From: UBA1479 sp963972065
GTDB lineage: Bacteria; Pseudomonadota; Alphaproteobacteria; Rhodospirillales; Casp-alpha2
Assembly: GCA_963972065.1 (NCBI GenBank)
Contig: CAXAVJ010000008.1
Location: forward strand, 5,155-69,154
Reading direction: 5' to 3'
Length of the DNA: 64,000 nucleotides
Under the pieces are notes generated by a model. It was not told the DNA's origin. It made no database searches and saw only the letters and a list, made by a program, of their open reading frames with translations. Positions 43,838-52,079 of the stretch are shown piece after piece (the first letter of the stretch is position 1; each line of letters begins with the position of its first letter). The translations under genes were made by a program, and so were the position numbers.

Positions 43838-44167
43838 TCAGCCGATCCCGAAAAACGCCGCGACCGCGCCCAGGCCCAGCAGGGCCAGCAGGGTGGGCGA
43901 GGTCATCAGCCCGATCACCGACAGCACCAGCCCAGAGAAGCCCCAGGCCCCCTGCCCGGCGATCAGGGCGGCCACGGAAAAGGCCAGCCCCATGGGCACG
44001 AACACGATGCCCCAGGCGAAAATGGCGAACACCCCGCAGATCACGGCGAGATAGCCGATCACCGGCTGGTCCTTCAGCGCAGGTTCCTGGATCGCCGGAT
44101 CGGCGGATTGCGCGCCCTCGGCGCCGTCTTCCGACGCCTTCAGGGACAGGGGGATTTGCTTGTCCAT
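43838..44167 (-). CDS. Small membrane protein, function unknown
   Basis: About 109 aa from ATG 44167. A polar, acidic N-terminal ~35 residues (KQIPLSLKASEDGAEGAQS) is followed by hydrophobic helices (VIGYLAVICGVFAIFAWGIVFVPMGLAFSVAALIAGQ, then SGLVLSVIGLMTSPTLLALLGLGAVAAFFG). No family recognised beyond DUF-like small membrane proteins. It lies just downstream of truA on the same strand (~60 bases), so it may be transcribed with it. Confidence 0.72.
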   Translation of the reverse strand: MDKQIPLSLKASEDGAEGAQSADPAIQEPALKDQPVIGYLAVICGVFAIFAWGIVFVPMGLAFSVAALIAGQGAWGFSGLVLSVIGLMTSPTLLALLGLGAVAAFFGIG

Positions 44168-44230
44168 TTGTCGAATATACGCCGATTGGCCCCCCCGCAC
44201 CATGGCCGGGGCCAAATTCCCGGCCGGCCG

Positions 44231-44968
44231 TCAGTATCCCACGTCGGTCAGATAAAGGCCGTCCGGCGGCGCCGTCGGACCGCCGGCCGCACGGTCGCGG
44301 GCGTCGAGCGCCGATTGCAGGTCCTTGGCCGTCCATCGGCCCTCTCCCACCCACTTCAGGCTGCCGACCATGTTGCGCACCTGATGGTGCAGGAACGAGC
44401 GGGCGTGGGCGCGGAAATGGATTTCCTCGCCGGCCCGGGTCACGTCGAGGACGTCCAGGGTCTTGACCGGCGAATTGGCCTGGCAATGGGTGGCGCGGAA
44501 GCTGGTGAAGTCGTGATGGCCGATCAGGACCCGGGCCGCCGCCGCCATGGCATCCACATCCAGCGGCACCGGCACCCACCACACCATCCCCTGGTCCAGG
44601 GCCGGCGGCGAGCGGCGGTTGAGGACACGGTAGAGATAGCTTCTGGAAACGGCGGAAAACCGAGCGTGAAAATCCGCGTCGACGGGCGCGGCCGCGACAA
44701 CGCTGATCGCATGGGCCTTGAGATGAAAGTTGAGTGCGTTGCGCACCGTATCGGCGGGCCAGTCCTTTTCCAGGTCGACATGGCCAACCTGGCCCAAGGC
44801 ATGGACGCCCGCGTCCGTGCGCCCGGCAGCGAAGACCTGGGCCCGTTCGCCGGTGAAGGCGTAAACAGCGTCCTCTACGGCTTCCTGTACGCCCAGGCCG
44901 TTGTCCTGGCGCTGCCAGCCGACGAAACCGCGTCCGTCGTATTCAATTTTCAGCCGATACCGCGCCAT
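44231..44968 (-). CDS. truA: tRNA pseudouridine(38-40) synthase
   Basis: 245 aa, family length. The catalytic Asp is in AAGRTDAGVHALGQV; RYRLKIEYDGRGFVGWQRQ at the N-terminus and HHDFTSFRATHCQ, HFRAHARSFLHHQVRNMVG are standard. It makes pseudouridine at positions 38-40 of many tRNAs. In many alphaproteobacteria truA follows def-fmt; here it is ~9 kb away from fmt, with the block 45-53 kb between. Confidence 0.96.
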   Translation of the reverse strand: MARYRLKIEYDGRGFVGWQRQDNGLGVQEAVEDAVYAFTGERAQVFAAGRTDAGVHALGQVGHVDLEKDWPADTVRNALNFHLKAHAISVVAAAPVDADFHARFSAVSRSYLYRVLNRRSPPALDQGMVWWVPVPLDVDAMAAAARVLIGHHDFTSFRATHCQANSPVKTLDVLDVTRAGEEIHFRAHARSFLHHQVRNMVGSLKWVGEGRWTAKDLQSALDARDRAAGGPTAPPDGLYLTDVGY

Positions 44969-45041
44969 GATTCCCGCCCCGCCCCGCCGAACCGGCAGCG
45001 GCTATTGGCTCCACCGGACGAAATGATGCTATAAAAGTTGT

Positions 45042-45059
45042 TTAAAATAGGTATTTTAA
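45042..45059. promoter_or_regulatory. Perfect 18-bp palindrome upstream of the paralog/cydAB genes
   Basis: TTAAAATA and TATTTTAA are separated by GG, making a perfect inverted repeat 50 bases before the ATG at 45109. A TATAAA at ~45030 lies immediately upstream and could be a -10 element, placing the palindrome over the start of transcription, a repressor-like position. It does not match the FNR box TTGAT-N4-ATCAA. Its AT content stands out in a GC-rich region. Confidence 0.55.
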
Positions 45060-45108
45060 CAGACAATAGAAGTCAAAGACCGAACTGGTCGAACCTGGGC
45101 GAACATTC

Positions 45109-46206
45109 ATGACTGACGCCGCGACAGATCAAAACGTTCCCGATCCCGCCGAGCCGACGGGCGTGCCCTCGACGCAACGTGACGAGGACCGCGACGCGCT
45201 GCACATTCTGCCGTTGTCCATCCTGCCGTTCCAGACGCCGTCGCTTCACCGTGCGCGCCTGATCAAGAACGCGCGCCTCAACAGCGTGGTCGAACTGTTC
45301 CAGGGCCAGGGTATCGGGTCCGGTCAGATGGACGTCGAGGAACTGGCCAAGGATTACGGCTGGTCGGGCAAGGGCCGCAAGCGCCATCCGGATTTAGTGA
45401 TGCTGCGCAAACTCGCTCCCCTGCCCAGCTACGACGTCTATTCGTTGCGCATGCTGTTTCGTCAGGAAGGGATTGAGGTCAACGCGATCGAGGATCTGAG
45501 GCTGTCGGACAGCAAGGTCACCGAACTGACATCCTATATGACCCAGTTCACGCGCCCGCTAATTCAGGAAATCTACGGCAAGGACGACCTGAACATTCAG
45601 ACCTTCGACGACATGGTCAAACTGTTCGAAAGTCCGGACGTGGAAATGGTGCGCAAGAAGCTGGACCAAATGGCACAGAAATTGCGCATCAAGGTTCGTG
45701 ACGTACCAAAATTTCTGGAGGATTACGGCGACGTGTTTCTGTCGCTGTCCTATTTCCGCCAGTGCCTGGACGCGTTGGAACCAATTATCGACGAGTTTAT
45801 GGCCTCCATGGACGATATCCGCGACAACTTCCAGCTTAAGACCAACGTCAACATGATGAACACCTGCGACCAGATCGAAGGTGCGATCAACGAGTTGATG
45901 GCCGCGATCTCGGGCCGTTTCGAAACGTTCGATCGCTATACCAACGGCATGTGGGATGATCTGACCGCTGACCGCTTCAAGACGGTCAAGAAGTTCGTCG
46001 AGGAATACCACACCACCATCGGCGGTTGTTTGTGCGCTTTGACGGTCAAAATGAACGCCTTCGCCGTGCGCTTTCCGTCGCCCACCGTGGGCGGCCCCAT
46101 CAAGCGCGGCGAATTCATCATGTCCGAGATGAAACAAGGGATCGAGAAGGTTCGCGAAATTCAAGCCAACGCGCCCAAGGTCGAAACCGTCGAGTGGGCC
46201 AAGTAG
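45109..46206 (+). CDS. Unrecognised ~360-aa helical protein, paralog 1
   Basis: 365 aa; I do not recognise the family. The first ~25 residues are acidic and variable, then LHRARLIKNARLNSVVELFQ, a middle part with LPSYDVYSLRM and FTRPLIQEIYG, and a strongly conserved second half: VPKFLEDYGDVFLSLSYF, INELMAAISGRFETFDR, MWDDLTADRFKTVK and YHTTIGGCLCALTVKM. Predicted mostly alpha-helical, no signal peptide, no membrane segment, no nucleotide-binding motif, so probably cytoplasmic. It is closely related to the next gene across its whole length. Spacing (21 bases, then 34 bases to cydA) suggests the two paralogs and cydAB share a transcript; a role in respiratory regulation or a cytoskeleton-like assembly would be guesses. 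Confidence 0.85.
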   Translation: MTDAATDQNVPDPAEPTGVPSTQRDEDRDALHILPLSILPFQTPSLHRARLIKNARLNSVVELFQGQGIGSGQMDVEELAKDYGWSGKGRKRHPDLVMLRKLAPLPSYDVYSLRMLFRQEGIEVNAIEDLRLSDSKVTELTSYMTQFTRPLIQEIYGKDDLNIQTFDDMVKLFESPDVEMVRKKLDQMAQKLRIKVRDVPKFLEDYGDVFLSLSYFRQCLDALEPIIDEFMASMDDIRDNFQLKTNVNMMNTCDQIEGAINELMAAISGRFETFDRYTNGMWDDLTADRFKTVKKFVEEYHTTIGGCLCALTVKMNAFAVRFPSPTVGGPIKRGEFIMSEMKQGIEKVREIQANAPKVETVEWAK

Positions 46207-46227
46207 GCGTCCGGTGAGGATCAGGCA

Positions 46228-47295
46228 TTGAGCCAGGATAAAAAATTTACCTTCGGCGATCTCAATCTCGAACAGGATATCGACGACGAAGACCGGGATT
46301 CGCTGCATACCCTGCCCTTGATCATGATGCCGATCAAGACGGCCCCCTTGCGCCGTGCCAGGCTGATCAAGAACGCGCGCTTCGAAAGCATGGTGGAAAT
46401 TTTCTCGGACAAGGACACCGGCTCGGGCCAAGTGGATATCGACGGCCTGCCAGCGGAATTCGGCTGGGCCGACGGTTTTCGCAATCCAGACATGATCCTG
46501 ATGAAAAAGCTGGGCGACCTGCCCAGCTACGACGTCTATTCGCTGCGCATCTCGCTGCGCGACCTGGGTATCGAGGTCAACAACGTCGAGTACCTCAAGC
46601 TGTCGGAAAGCAAGACGGCCGAGTTGAACGAATACATGCGTGAATTCACGGGCCCCCTGATCTCGCAGATCTACGGCGGGGACGACCTCGACGTGAAAAG
46701 TTTCCAGGACGTGGTCAAGCTGTTCCGCTCGCCGGATAAGAAGAAGGCGCTCGAGAAGCTGCGGTTGATGGCGCAGAAGCTGAACATCAAGATCGAGGAC
46801 CTGCCCAAGTTTCTTGAGGATTACGCCGACATCTTCATGTCGCTCAGCTACTACAAACAGATTCTGGACGATATCGAACCGACGCTTACCGAATTTCTCG
46901 ATACCATGGATCTCTTGCGCGAAAACTTCGCCATGAAGAACAACGCATCGCTGATGCAGACCATGGACATGATGACGACCACCATCAACGAACTGATGGC
47001 TGCCATCAGTGGCCGGTTCGAAAACTTCGACCGCGGCACCAAGCACATGTGGGACAACATCTCGGCTGAACGATTCCGCCGGGTCGAAGCGGTGATCCGC
47101 GGCTATCACACCACCATCGGCGGGGTGCTTTGCGCGCTGTCGGTGAAGATGGATGCCTGGTCCAACCTGTTCCCCAACATGGAGGTCGGCGGCCCCGGCC
47201 GGCGCGCCGATTTCATCATGACGGAAATGAAGCAAGGCATGGACCGCATCCAGACGATCGAGGATTCGGCACCCATGCTGGCGGCGCTGGAATAG
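46228..47295 (+). CDS. Unrecognised ~360-aa helical protein, paralog 2
   Basis: 355 aa from TTG 46228, with GAGGA (46216-46220) 7 bases upstream. It shares most key segments with the preceding gene: RDSLHTLPLIMMPIKTAPLRRARLIKNAR is a variant of RDALHILPLSILPF, and LPSYDVYSLR, LPKFLEDYADIFMSLSYY, INELMAAISGRFENFDR, MWDNISAERFRRVE, YHTTIGGVLCALSVKM recur. It lacks the acidic N-terminal extension. The tandem arrangement and strong conservation imply a duplication retained under selection, possibly to form a hetero-oligomer. Function unknown. cydA starts 34 bases later. Confidence 0.85.
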   Translation: MSQDKKFTFGDLNLEQDIDDEDRDSLHTLPLIMMPIKTAPLRRARLIKNARFESMVEIFSDKDTGSGQVDIDGLPAEFGWADGFRNPDMILMKKLGDLPSYDVYSLRISLRDLGIEVNNVEYLKLSESKTAELNEYMREFTGPLISQIYGGDDLDVKSFQDVVKLFRSPDKKKALEKLRLMAQKLNIKIEDLPKFLEDYADIFMSLSYYKQILDDIEPTLTEFLDTMDLLRENFAMKNNASLMQTMDMMTTTINELMAAISGRFENFDRGTKHMWDNISAERFRRVEAVIRGYHTTIGGVLCALSVKMDAWSNLFPNMEVGGPGRRADFIMTEMKQGMDRIQTIEDSAPMLAALE

Positions 47296-47329
47296 AAGGC
47301 GAAAAGCGCAACGACGAAAGGATGCGGGT

Positions 47330-48760
47330 ATGCCTGATCTTACCGACCCTCTGATCCTCGCCCGCATTCAGTTCGCCTTTACCGTCTCCGCGCATATCGT
47401 CTTTCCGGCGTTCTCCATCGGGTTGGCCAGTTTCCTCGCCGTGCTGGAGGGATTGTGGCTGTGGACCCGCGATGACAGCTACCTCAAGGTTTTCAAGTAC
47501 TGGAAGGTGATCTTCGCCGTAACCTTCGGCATGGGCGTCGTATCGGGCATCGTCATGAGCTACCAGTTCGGCACCAACTGGAGCGTCTTTTCCGATAAGA
47601 CCGGCCCGGTTCTGGGGCCCCTGATGGGCTACGAAGTGATGTCGGCGTTCTTTCTCGAAGCCGGCTTCCTCGGCGTCATGCTGTTCGGCATGGAACGGGT
47701 GGGCCGCCGGCTACATTTCTTCGCGACCCTGATGGTCGCCGTCGGCACCCTGTTTTCCGCGTTCTGGATTCTGTCCGTGAACTCCTGGATGCAGACGCCC
47801 CAGGGATATGCCATCAACGACGTCGGTCAATTTATTCCCGCCGACTGGTGGGCGGTGGTGTTCAATCCGTCCTTCCCCTACCGCCTGGTCCACATGGTGC
47901 TGGCCGCCTATCTGACCACAGCCTTCGTGGTCGGCGGCGTCGGTGCCTGGCATCTGCTGCGCAACGCCCAAGACCGGGGGGCCAGGATCATGTTCTCCAT
48001 GGCCATGTGGATGGCCCTGATCGTCGCCCCCCTGCAGGTCGTCGCGGGCGACTTCCACGGCCTCAACACCCTGAAGCATCAGCCGGCCAAGATCGCCGCC
48101 ATGGAAGGCCATTACGAAACCCGCAAGGGCGCGCCCCTGATCCTGTTCGGCCTGCCCGACGATGATGCCGAGGTGACGCGCTTCGCGGTCGAGATTCCCA
48201 AACTCGGCTCCCTGATCCTGACCCACGACTGGGACGGCGAAATCAAGGGCCTGAAGGACTGGCCCAAGGAGGACCGCCCGCCCGCCGCGATCATTTTCTG
48301 GAGTTTCCGGATCATGGTCGCCATCGGCATGGCGATGGCCGCCATCGGGTTGTGGAGTGGATTGATGCGCCTGCGCGGCCGGATGTACGATGCCCGTCTG
48401 CTGCAATGGTGCGCCGTGGCCATGGCGCCCTCGGGCTTCGTTGCCGTCGTCGCCGGATGGATCACCACCGAAGTCGGCCGCCAGCCCTGGACCGTCTACG
48501 GCCTGTTGCGCACGGCAGATTCCGTCTCGCCCATCGGCGCCGCCGCCGTCGGGGCCTCTCTGGTCGCCTTCATCATCGTCTATTTCGCCGTATTCGGGGC
48601 CGGGGTGTTCTACATCCTGCGCCTGATGTCGAAGACGCCCGACGCCGGCATCGACGAGGACATCGGCCCGACCCGCGCCGCCGGCATCACGCCCGCCGCC
48701 GCCGTACGCGCGGCCCGCGACCTGCTGCGCAAGGCGAAGACACAGGGACAGGGGGACTAG
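47330..48760 (+). CDS. cydA: Cytochrome bd-type ubiquinol oxidase subunit I (cyanide-insensitive type likely)
   Basis: 476 aa with about nine membrane helices. Heme ligands: His in TVSAHIVFP (b595/d side), His in PYRLVHMVLAAY and the Met region WITTEVGRQPW for b558. The periplasmic Q-loop is short, as in the CioA group, so this is probably a short-Q-loop bd oxidase rather than the long E. coli form. It oxidises ubiquinol and reduces oxygen to water with high affinity. GAAAGGA precedes the ATG. cydB starts four bases after its stop. Confidence 0.95.
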   Translation: MPDLTDPLILARIQFAFTVSAHIVFPAFSIGLASFLAVLEGLWLWTRDDSYLKVFKYWKVIFAVTFGMGVVSGIVMSYQFGTNWSVFSDKTGPVLGPLMGYEVMSAFFLEAGFLGVMLFGMERVGRRLHFFATLMVAVGTLFSAFWILSVNSWMQTPQGYAINDVGQFIPADWWAVVFNPSFPYRLVHMVLAAYLTTAFVVGGVGAWHLLRNAQDRGARIMFSMAMWMALIVAPLQVVAGDFHGLNTLKHQPAKIAAMEGHYETRKGAPLILFGLPDDDAEVTRFAVEIPKLGSLILTHDWDGEIKGLKDWPKEDRPPAAIIFWSFRIMVAIGMAMAAIGLWSGLMRLRGRMYDARLLQWCAVAMAPSGFVAVVAGWITTEVGRQPWTVYGLLRTADSVSPIGAAAVGASLVAFIIVYFAVFGAGVFYILRLMSKTPDAGIDEDIGPTRAAGITPAAAVRAARDLLRKAKTQGQGD

Positions 48761-48764
48761 GGCC

Positions 48765-49769
48765 ATGGAACTCGACCTTGCCTTCATCTGGGCCGGGCTG
48801 ATTGCCTTTGCGATCCTGGCCTATGTCGTGCTCGACGGCTTCGATCTTGGCGTCGGCATCCTGTTCCCCTTCCTGCGCACGGAACAAGACCGCGATACGG
48901 CGATGAATTCCGTGGCCCCGGTGTGGGACGGTAATGAAACCTGGCTTGTGTTGGGCGGGGGCGGGTTGTTCGCCGTGTTTCCGCTGGCCTATGCGACGAT
49001 CCTGCCGGCTCTGTATGCGCCCCTGACCGCCATGCTGATCGGCCTGATCTTCCGCGGCGTATCCTTTGAATTCCGATGGCGCACGACGCGCGGCAAGTTC
49101 CTGTGGGATTGGGGCTTCACCGGCGGATCGCTGCTTGCCACCTTCGCCCAGGGCATCACGCTGGGCGCCCTGGTTCAGGGCATCCATGTCGTCGACCGGG
49201 CCTATGCGGGCGGCTGGTGGGACTGGTTGACGCCGTTCAGCATCGTCACGGGATTGGCCCTGGTGGCGGGTTACATGCTGCTCGGTGCGACCTGGCTGGT
49301 CATGAAGACCGAGGGCGACCTGCGCGCCCGCGCCCGCGACATCGCCGAGCGCGCCGCCATCGTGACCCTGCTGCTGATCGGCGGCGTCAGCCTGGCGACG
49401 CCCTATCTCAACCCGGTCTATCTCGAACGCTGGTTCACCGGCCCGACGGCGGCGTTCAGCCTGATCGTGCCGTCGCTTGTCGTGGTCTGCGTCTGGCGGA
49501 TATTCCTGGGCCTGCGCGACGGCAACGACGCACAACCGTTCCTGGCCGCCCTCGGCCTGTTCGTGCTGTGTTATATCGGCATCGGCATCAGCTTCTATCC
49601 CTACATGGTGCCGCCCGGCATCACCATCTGGGACGCGGCGGCGCCCGACGAAAGCCTTGGCTTCCTGCTGGTGGGGGCGGCCGTGCTGCTGCCCGTGATC
49701 CTGGGTTATACGGCCTATGCCTATTGGGTGTTCCGCGGCAAGGTCGACCCGTCGGAGGGATATCACTGA
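48765..49769 (+). CDS. cydB: Cytochrome bd-type ubiquinol oxidase subunit II
   Basis: 334 aa with about eight helices. Conserved blocks include the N-terminal AFAILAYVVLDGFDLGVGILFPF, ISLLFRGVSFEFRWR-like GLIFRGVSFEFRWR, SLLATFAQGITLGALVQG, and the C-terminal SFYPYMVPPGITIWDAAAPDESLGFLLVG. It stabilises the heme-containing CydA. It starts four bases after cydA and overlaps a short downstream frame with DUF2474-like sequence. Confidence 0.95.
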   Translation: MELDLAFIWAGLIAFAILAYVVLDGFDLGVGILFPFLRTEQDRDTAMNSVAPVWDGNETWLVLGGGGLFAVFPLAYATILPALYAPLTAMLIGLIFRGVSFEFRWRTTRGKFLWDWGFTGGSLLATFAQGITLGALVQGIHVVDRAYAGGWWDWLTPFSIVTGLALVAGYMLLGATWLVMKTEGDLRARARDIAERAAIVTLLLIGGVSLATPYLNPVYLERWFTGPTAAFSLIVPSLVVVCVWRIFLGLRDGNDAQPFLAALGLFVLCYIGIGISFYPYMVPPGITIWDAAAPDESLGFLLVGAAVLLPVILGYTAYAYWVFRGKVDPSEGYH

Positions 49770-49873
49770 AACCGACTGTCCGGCGTCTCTTGTGGTTCGC
49801 GGCTCTTTGGCTCGTCGGCGTTGCAACCGTGGGGATGATCGCCTACGTCATTAAGCTGGTTCTGCTGCCCTGA
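49766..49873 (+). CDS. DUF2474-like cytochrome bd small subunit, probable CTG start
   Basis: About 35 aa: KPTVRRLLWFAALWLVGVATVGMIAYVIKLVLLP, a single membrane helix with basic N-terminus, matching DUF2474/CydX-like small proteins found after cydB. GGAGGGA (49754-49760) lies five bases before an in-frame CTG at 49766 that overlaps the cydB stop (CTGA). The next in-frame candidate is TTG 49790, which would cut the basic N-terminus. Such proteins help stabilise the bd oxidase hemes. It is too short for a standard ORF call. Confidence 0.75.
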   Translation: MKPTVRRLLWFAALWLVGVATVGMIAYVIKLVLLP

Positions 49874-49911
49874 CGGACCGCCCCGCCCACCGATCCTCTT
49901 AAGGCCCCTCC

Positions 49912-50934
49912 ATGCTCAAGCTTTCCGTCCTCGACCAATCCACCGCCGCCCAGGATCAGGCCCCCGATCAGGCGATCCGCGACACCATCGCCCTTGCCAA
50001 GCACTGCGAGGACCTGGGCTATGCCCGGTTCTGGGTGTCGGAACATCACGACCATCCGTCGATCGTCGGCACGGCGCCGGAAATCGTCATGGCCGCCGTC
50101 GCCCAGTCGACGGACCGCATCCGCATCGGGTCGGCCGGGGTCATGCTGCCCCATTACGCGCCGCTCAAGGTCGCCGAACAGTTCCGCGTGCTGGAAGCCA
50201 TCGCCCCCGGGCGTATCGATCTGGGCCTGGGCCGGGCCCCCGGGTCCGACGGCAAGACGGCGCTGGCGCTCAACCCCAACGCGGGCGAGGACGCCGAACA
50301 TTTTCCCGCCAACGTGCGCGACCTGATGGCCTGGGTGTCGGGCACGGACCTGATCGACGGCCATCCCTTCCGCGGCGTCGAGGCCCATCCCATGTTCCCC
50401 GGATCGCCGGAAATCTGGATGCTCGGCACCTCCGACTACGGCGCTCAGGTCGCGGCGCACTTCGGCATTCCCTATTGCTTCGCGCATTTCATCACCGACG
50501 GCCATGGGGTGGAGCGCGCGTTCGACATCTACCGCGAACGCTATCAGCCGTCGGAACGCCATCCCGAACCCCAGGCCAGCGTCTGCATTTGGGCGCTCGC
50601 GGCCGAGACGGAAACCGAGGCCGAACGCCTGTTCACGTCGCGCGCCCATGCCCGGCTGATGCGCGAAACCGGCCGGCGCGGGCCCATGGAATCGCCCGAG
50701 ACGCTCGCCGGATACGACTATTCCGGGCCGGAGAAGGCCTGGCTCGCCCAGTACAGGGAACGGTCCATCGTCGGCACCGGCGATCAGGTATTCGCCGAAC
50801 TGTCCGGGCGGGCCCAGGCCTACGGCATCGACGAGGTCGTGGTCTTGACCTGGACCTATCATCAGGCCGACCGGCGGCGTTCCTACGCGTTGCTGGCCGA
50901 GGCGGCGCGGGGGAACACGGTAAAAAATGACTGA
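49912..50934 (+). CDS. Luciferase-like monooxygenase family (LLM, MsnO8-type) oxidoreductase
   Basis: 340 aa TIM-barrel flavoprotein. LSVLDQST at the N-terminus, GYARFWVSEHHDHPSIVGTAPEIVMAA (conserved HH pair), IRIGSAGVMLPHYAPLKVAEQFRVLEAIAPGRIDLGLGRAPGSD and GTSDYGAQVAAHFGIPYCFAHF are typical of the MsnO8 group of FMN-dependent LLM oxidoreductases. Substrate unknown. The ATG at 49912 is 38 bases after the small bd-oxidase subunit, so it may belong to the same transcript. Confidence 0.88.
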   Translation: MLKLSVLDQSTAAQDQAPDQAIRDTIALAKHCEDLGYARFWVSEHHDHPSIVGTAPEIVMAAVAQSTDRIRIGSAGVMLPHYAPLKVAEQFRVLEAIAPGRIDLGLGRAPGSDGKTALALNPNAGEDAEHFPANVRDLMAWVSGTDLIDGHPFRGVEAHPMFPGSPEIWMLGTSDYGAQVAAHFGIPYCFAHFITDGHGVERAFDIYRERYQPSERHPEPQASVCIWALAAETETEAERLFTSRAHARLMRETGRRGPMESPETLAGYDYSGPEKAWLAQYRERSIVGTGDQVFAELSGRAQAYGIDEVVVLTWTYHQADRRRSYALLAEAARGNTVKND

Positions 50935-51057
50935 AAAAGTCCGAATTATATTTCCGAACATCAGTTATTTTTCATATCTTTATTTATTATTTCAGAACCA
51001 CCCATCTGAAATGCCTGAATAATTTATCCGAACAAACGGGCGGAATATTTTAACTGT

Positions 51058-51086
51058 TTGACTTCGCGTATCCATGCCCTTATGGT
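51058..51086 (+). promoter_or_regulatory. Promoter of the cold-shock gene with ~145-base 5' leader
   Basis: TTGACT (51058-51063) and TATGGT (51081-51086) with a 17-base spacer predict a start near 51093, giving a leader of about 145 bases before the csp ATG. Long structured leaders are common for cold-shock genes and mediate temperature control. The intergenic region 50935-51237 (just over 300 bases) otherwise holds only very AT-rich sequence in its first half and no gene I can support. Confidence 0.65.
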
Positions 51087-51237
51087 TCCGACCCAGCGAG
51101 TTGCATTTTGTTTTCGTGATATGAAAGATCGGTCCGCCGGTCATCTTCGTGATCCCCTGACAATGCGAGCGTTATCCCGGCTGTTCGGCGCATGAGGCGT
51201 CGTACGGCACCCATACTCCTGTTAGAGGACATTAAAA

Positions 51238-51447
51238 ATGACCACAGGTACCGTTAAGTTTTTCAACGCTGACAAAGGCTATGGCTTCATCGAACCGGAA
51301 GACGGTTCCAAGGACGCCTTCGTGCACATTTCCGCCGTCGAGCGCGCCGGCCTGAGCACCCTCAAGGAAGGCCAGAAGGTCACCTACGACCTGACCGCCG
51401 GCCAGAACGGCAAGACTGCCGCTGAGAATCTGTCGATCGCCGACTAA
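51238..51447 (+). CDS. Cold-shock protein (CspA family)
   Basis: 69 aa. Single OB-fold with RNP1 KGYGFIEPE and RNP2 DAFVHIS and the ending TAENLSIAD-like AAENLSIAD. RNA/ssDNA-binding chaperone that melts secondary structure. AGAGGA lies upstream. A stable stem-loop follows, then a small lysine-rich gene. Confidence 0.96.
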   Translation: MTTGTVKFFNADKGYGFIEPEDGSKDAFVHISAVERAGLSTLKEGQKVTYDLTAGQNGKTAAENLSIAD

Positions 51448-51467
51448 TCAGAACGACGCCGGGTTAC

Positions 51468-51499
51468 GGGAAGGGGTCCGCTTCGGCCGACCCTTTCCC
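51468..51499 (+). repeat. Stable stem-loop after the csp gene
   Basis: GGGAAGGGGTC (51468-51478) pairs with GACCCTTTCCC (51489-51499), with a single G-T pair, around a ten-base loop. No T-tract follows, so it is not a clear terminator. It may protect the csp mRNA 3' end or set relative expression of the gene after it. Confidence 0.6.
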
Positions 51500-51562
51500 G
51501 GCCCTGGTTTCGTCGGCGGCCCGCAAGGGCATTCTGATCCGTTCCCATCCGGAGAGGTAAAG

Positions 51563-51733
51563 ATGGCCCGCAAGCCAAATTACGATTTCGAACGCAAAGA
51601 ACGTGAACGCCAAAAGGCCGCCAAGAAGGCCGAACGCGCCGCCGCGAAAGAAGCCGCAAAGGGCGGCACGTCTACTGACGCCGACCAGCCGGCCGCCGAT
51701 TCCGCGCCGCTCGGGACTGCATCTTCCGAATAA
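51563..51733 (+). CDS. Small Lys/Ala-rich charged protein downstream of csp
   Basis: 56 aa: (M)ARKPNYDFERKERERQKAA then KKAERAAAKEAAKGGTS followed by an acidic tail (TDADQPAADSAPLGTASSE). GGAGAGG lies five bases before the ATG. A basic helical N-terminus plus acidic end suggests nucleic-acid or protein binding. Similar short proteins with an ARKPxYxFERxER start occur in related alphaproteobacteria as far as I recall; no function is known. It is probably transcribed with csp. Confidence 0.75.
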   Translation: MARKPNYDFERKERERQKAAKKAERAAAKEAAKGGTSTDADQPAADSAPLGTASSE

Positions 51734-51868
51734 TTTCGCCCCGGTGCGGCTGCCCCACGGCGCCGCCCAACGGGACCACCCTCCACACGAACACCAATCA
51801 TTGCCGGTTCGCGCCGGGGCCTTTGCCCTGCGCAGCGCGCCCGGCCAATCCCCCACTAAGGAATTTTC

Positions 51869-52060
51869 ATGACCACCGAACAAAACTTTCTCATCACCTA
51901 TGGCCTGCACAACTTCGTCAGCCATGCCCCGGACCCGGCCTCGATGTCGGGCCGCAACGCCTTCGTCATCCGCCGCCGCGAAGGGGCCGACATGGTGCGC
52001 CATGCCACCTCCCTGATCGAAGGCAGCTACGGCGACCGCGCCGACATCCGGCTGATTTAA
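51869..52060 (+). CDS. Small protein, function unknown
   Basis: 63 aa (MTTEQNFLITYGLHNFVSHA..., ending GDRADIRLI). AAGGA is 7 bases before the ATG. No family recognised. Its reading frame has the chromosome's usual codon bias at third positions, supporting a real gene. It is convergent with the GIY-YIG gene, with about 20 bases between. Confidence 0.65.
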   Translation: MTTEQNFLITYGLHNFVSHAPDPASMSGRNAFVIRRREGADMVRHATSLIEGSYGDRADIRLI

Positions 52061-52079
52061 TCTGACCCCGCGATCCCGG

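Noticed and set aside
45559..47367. A 602-codon minus-strand open frame opposite the tandem paralogs
   Set aside because: Antisense shadow caused by GC-rich third positions; both plus-strand genes have ribosome binding sites and cross-conservation.
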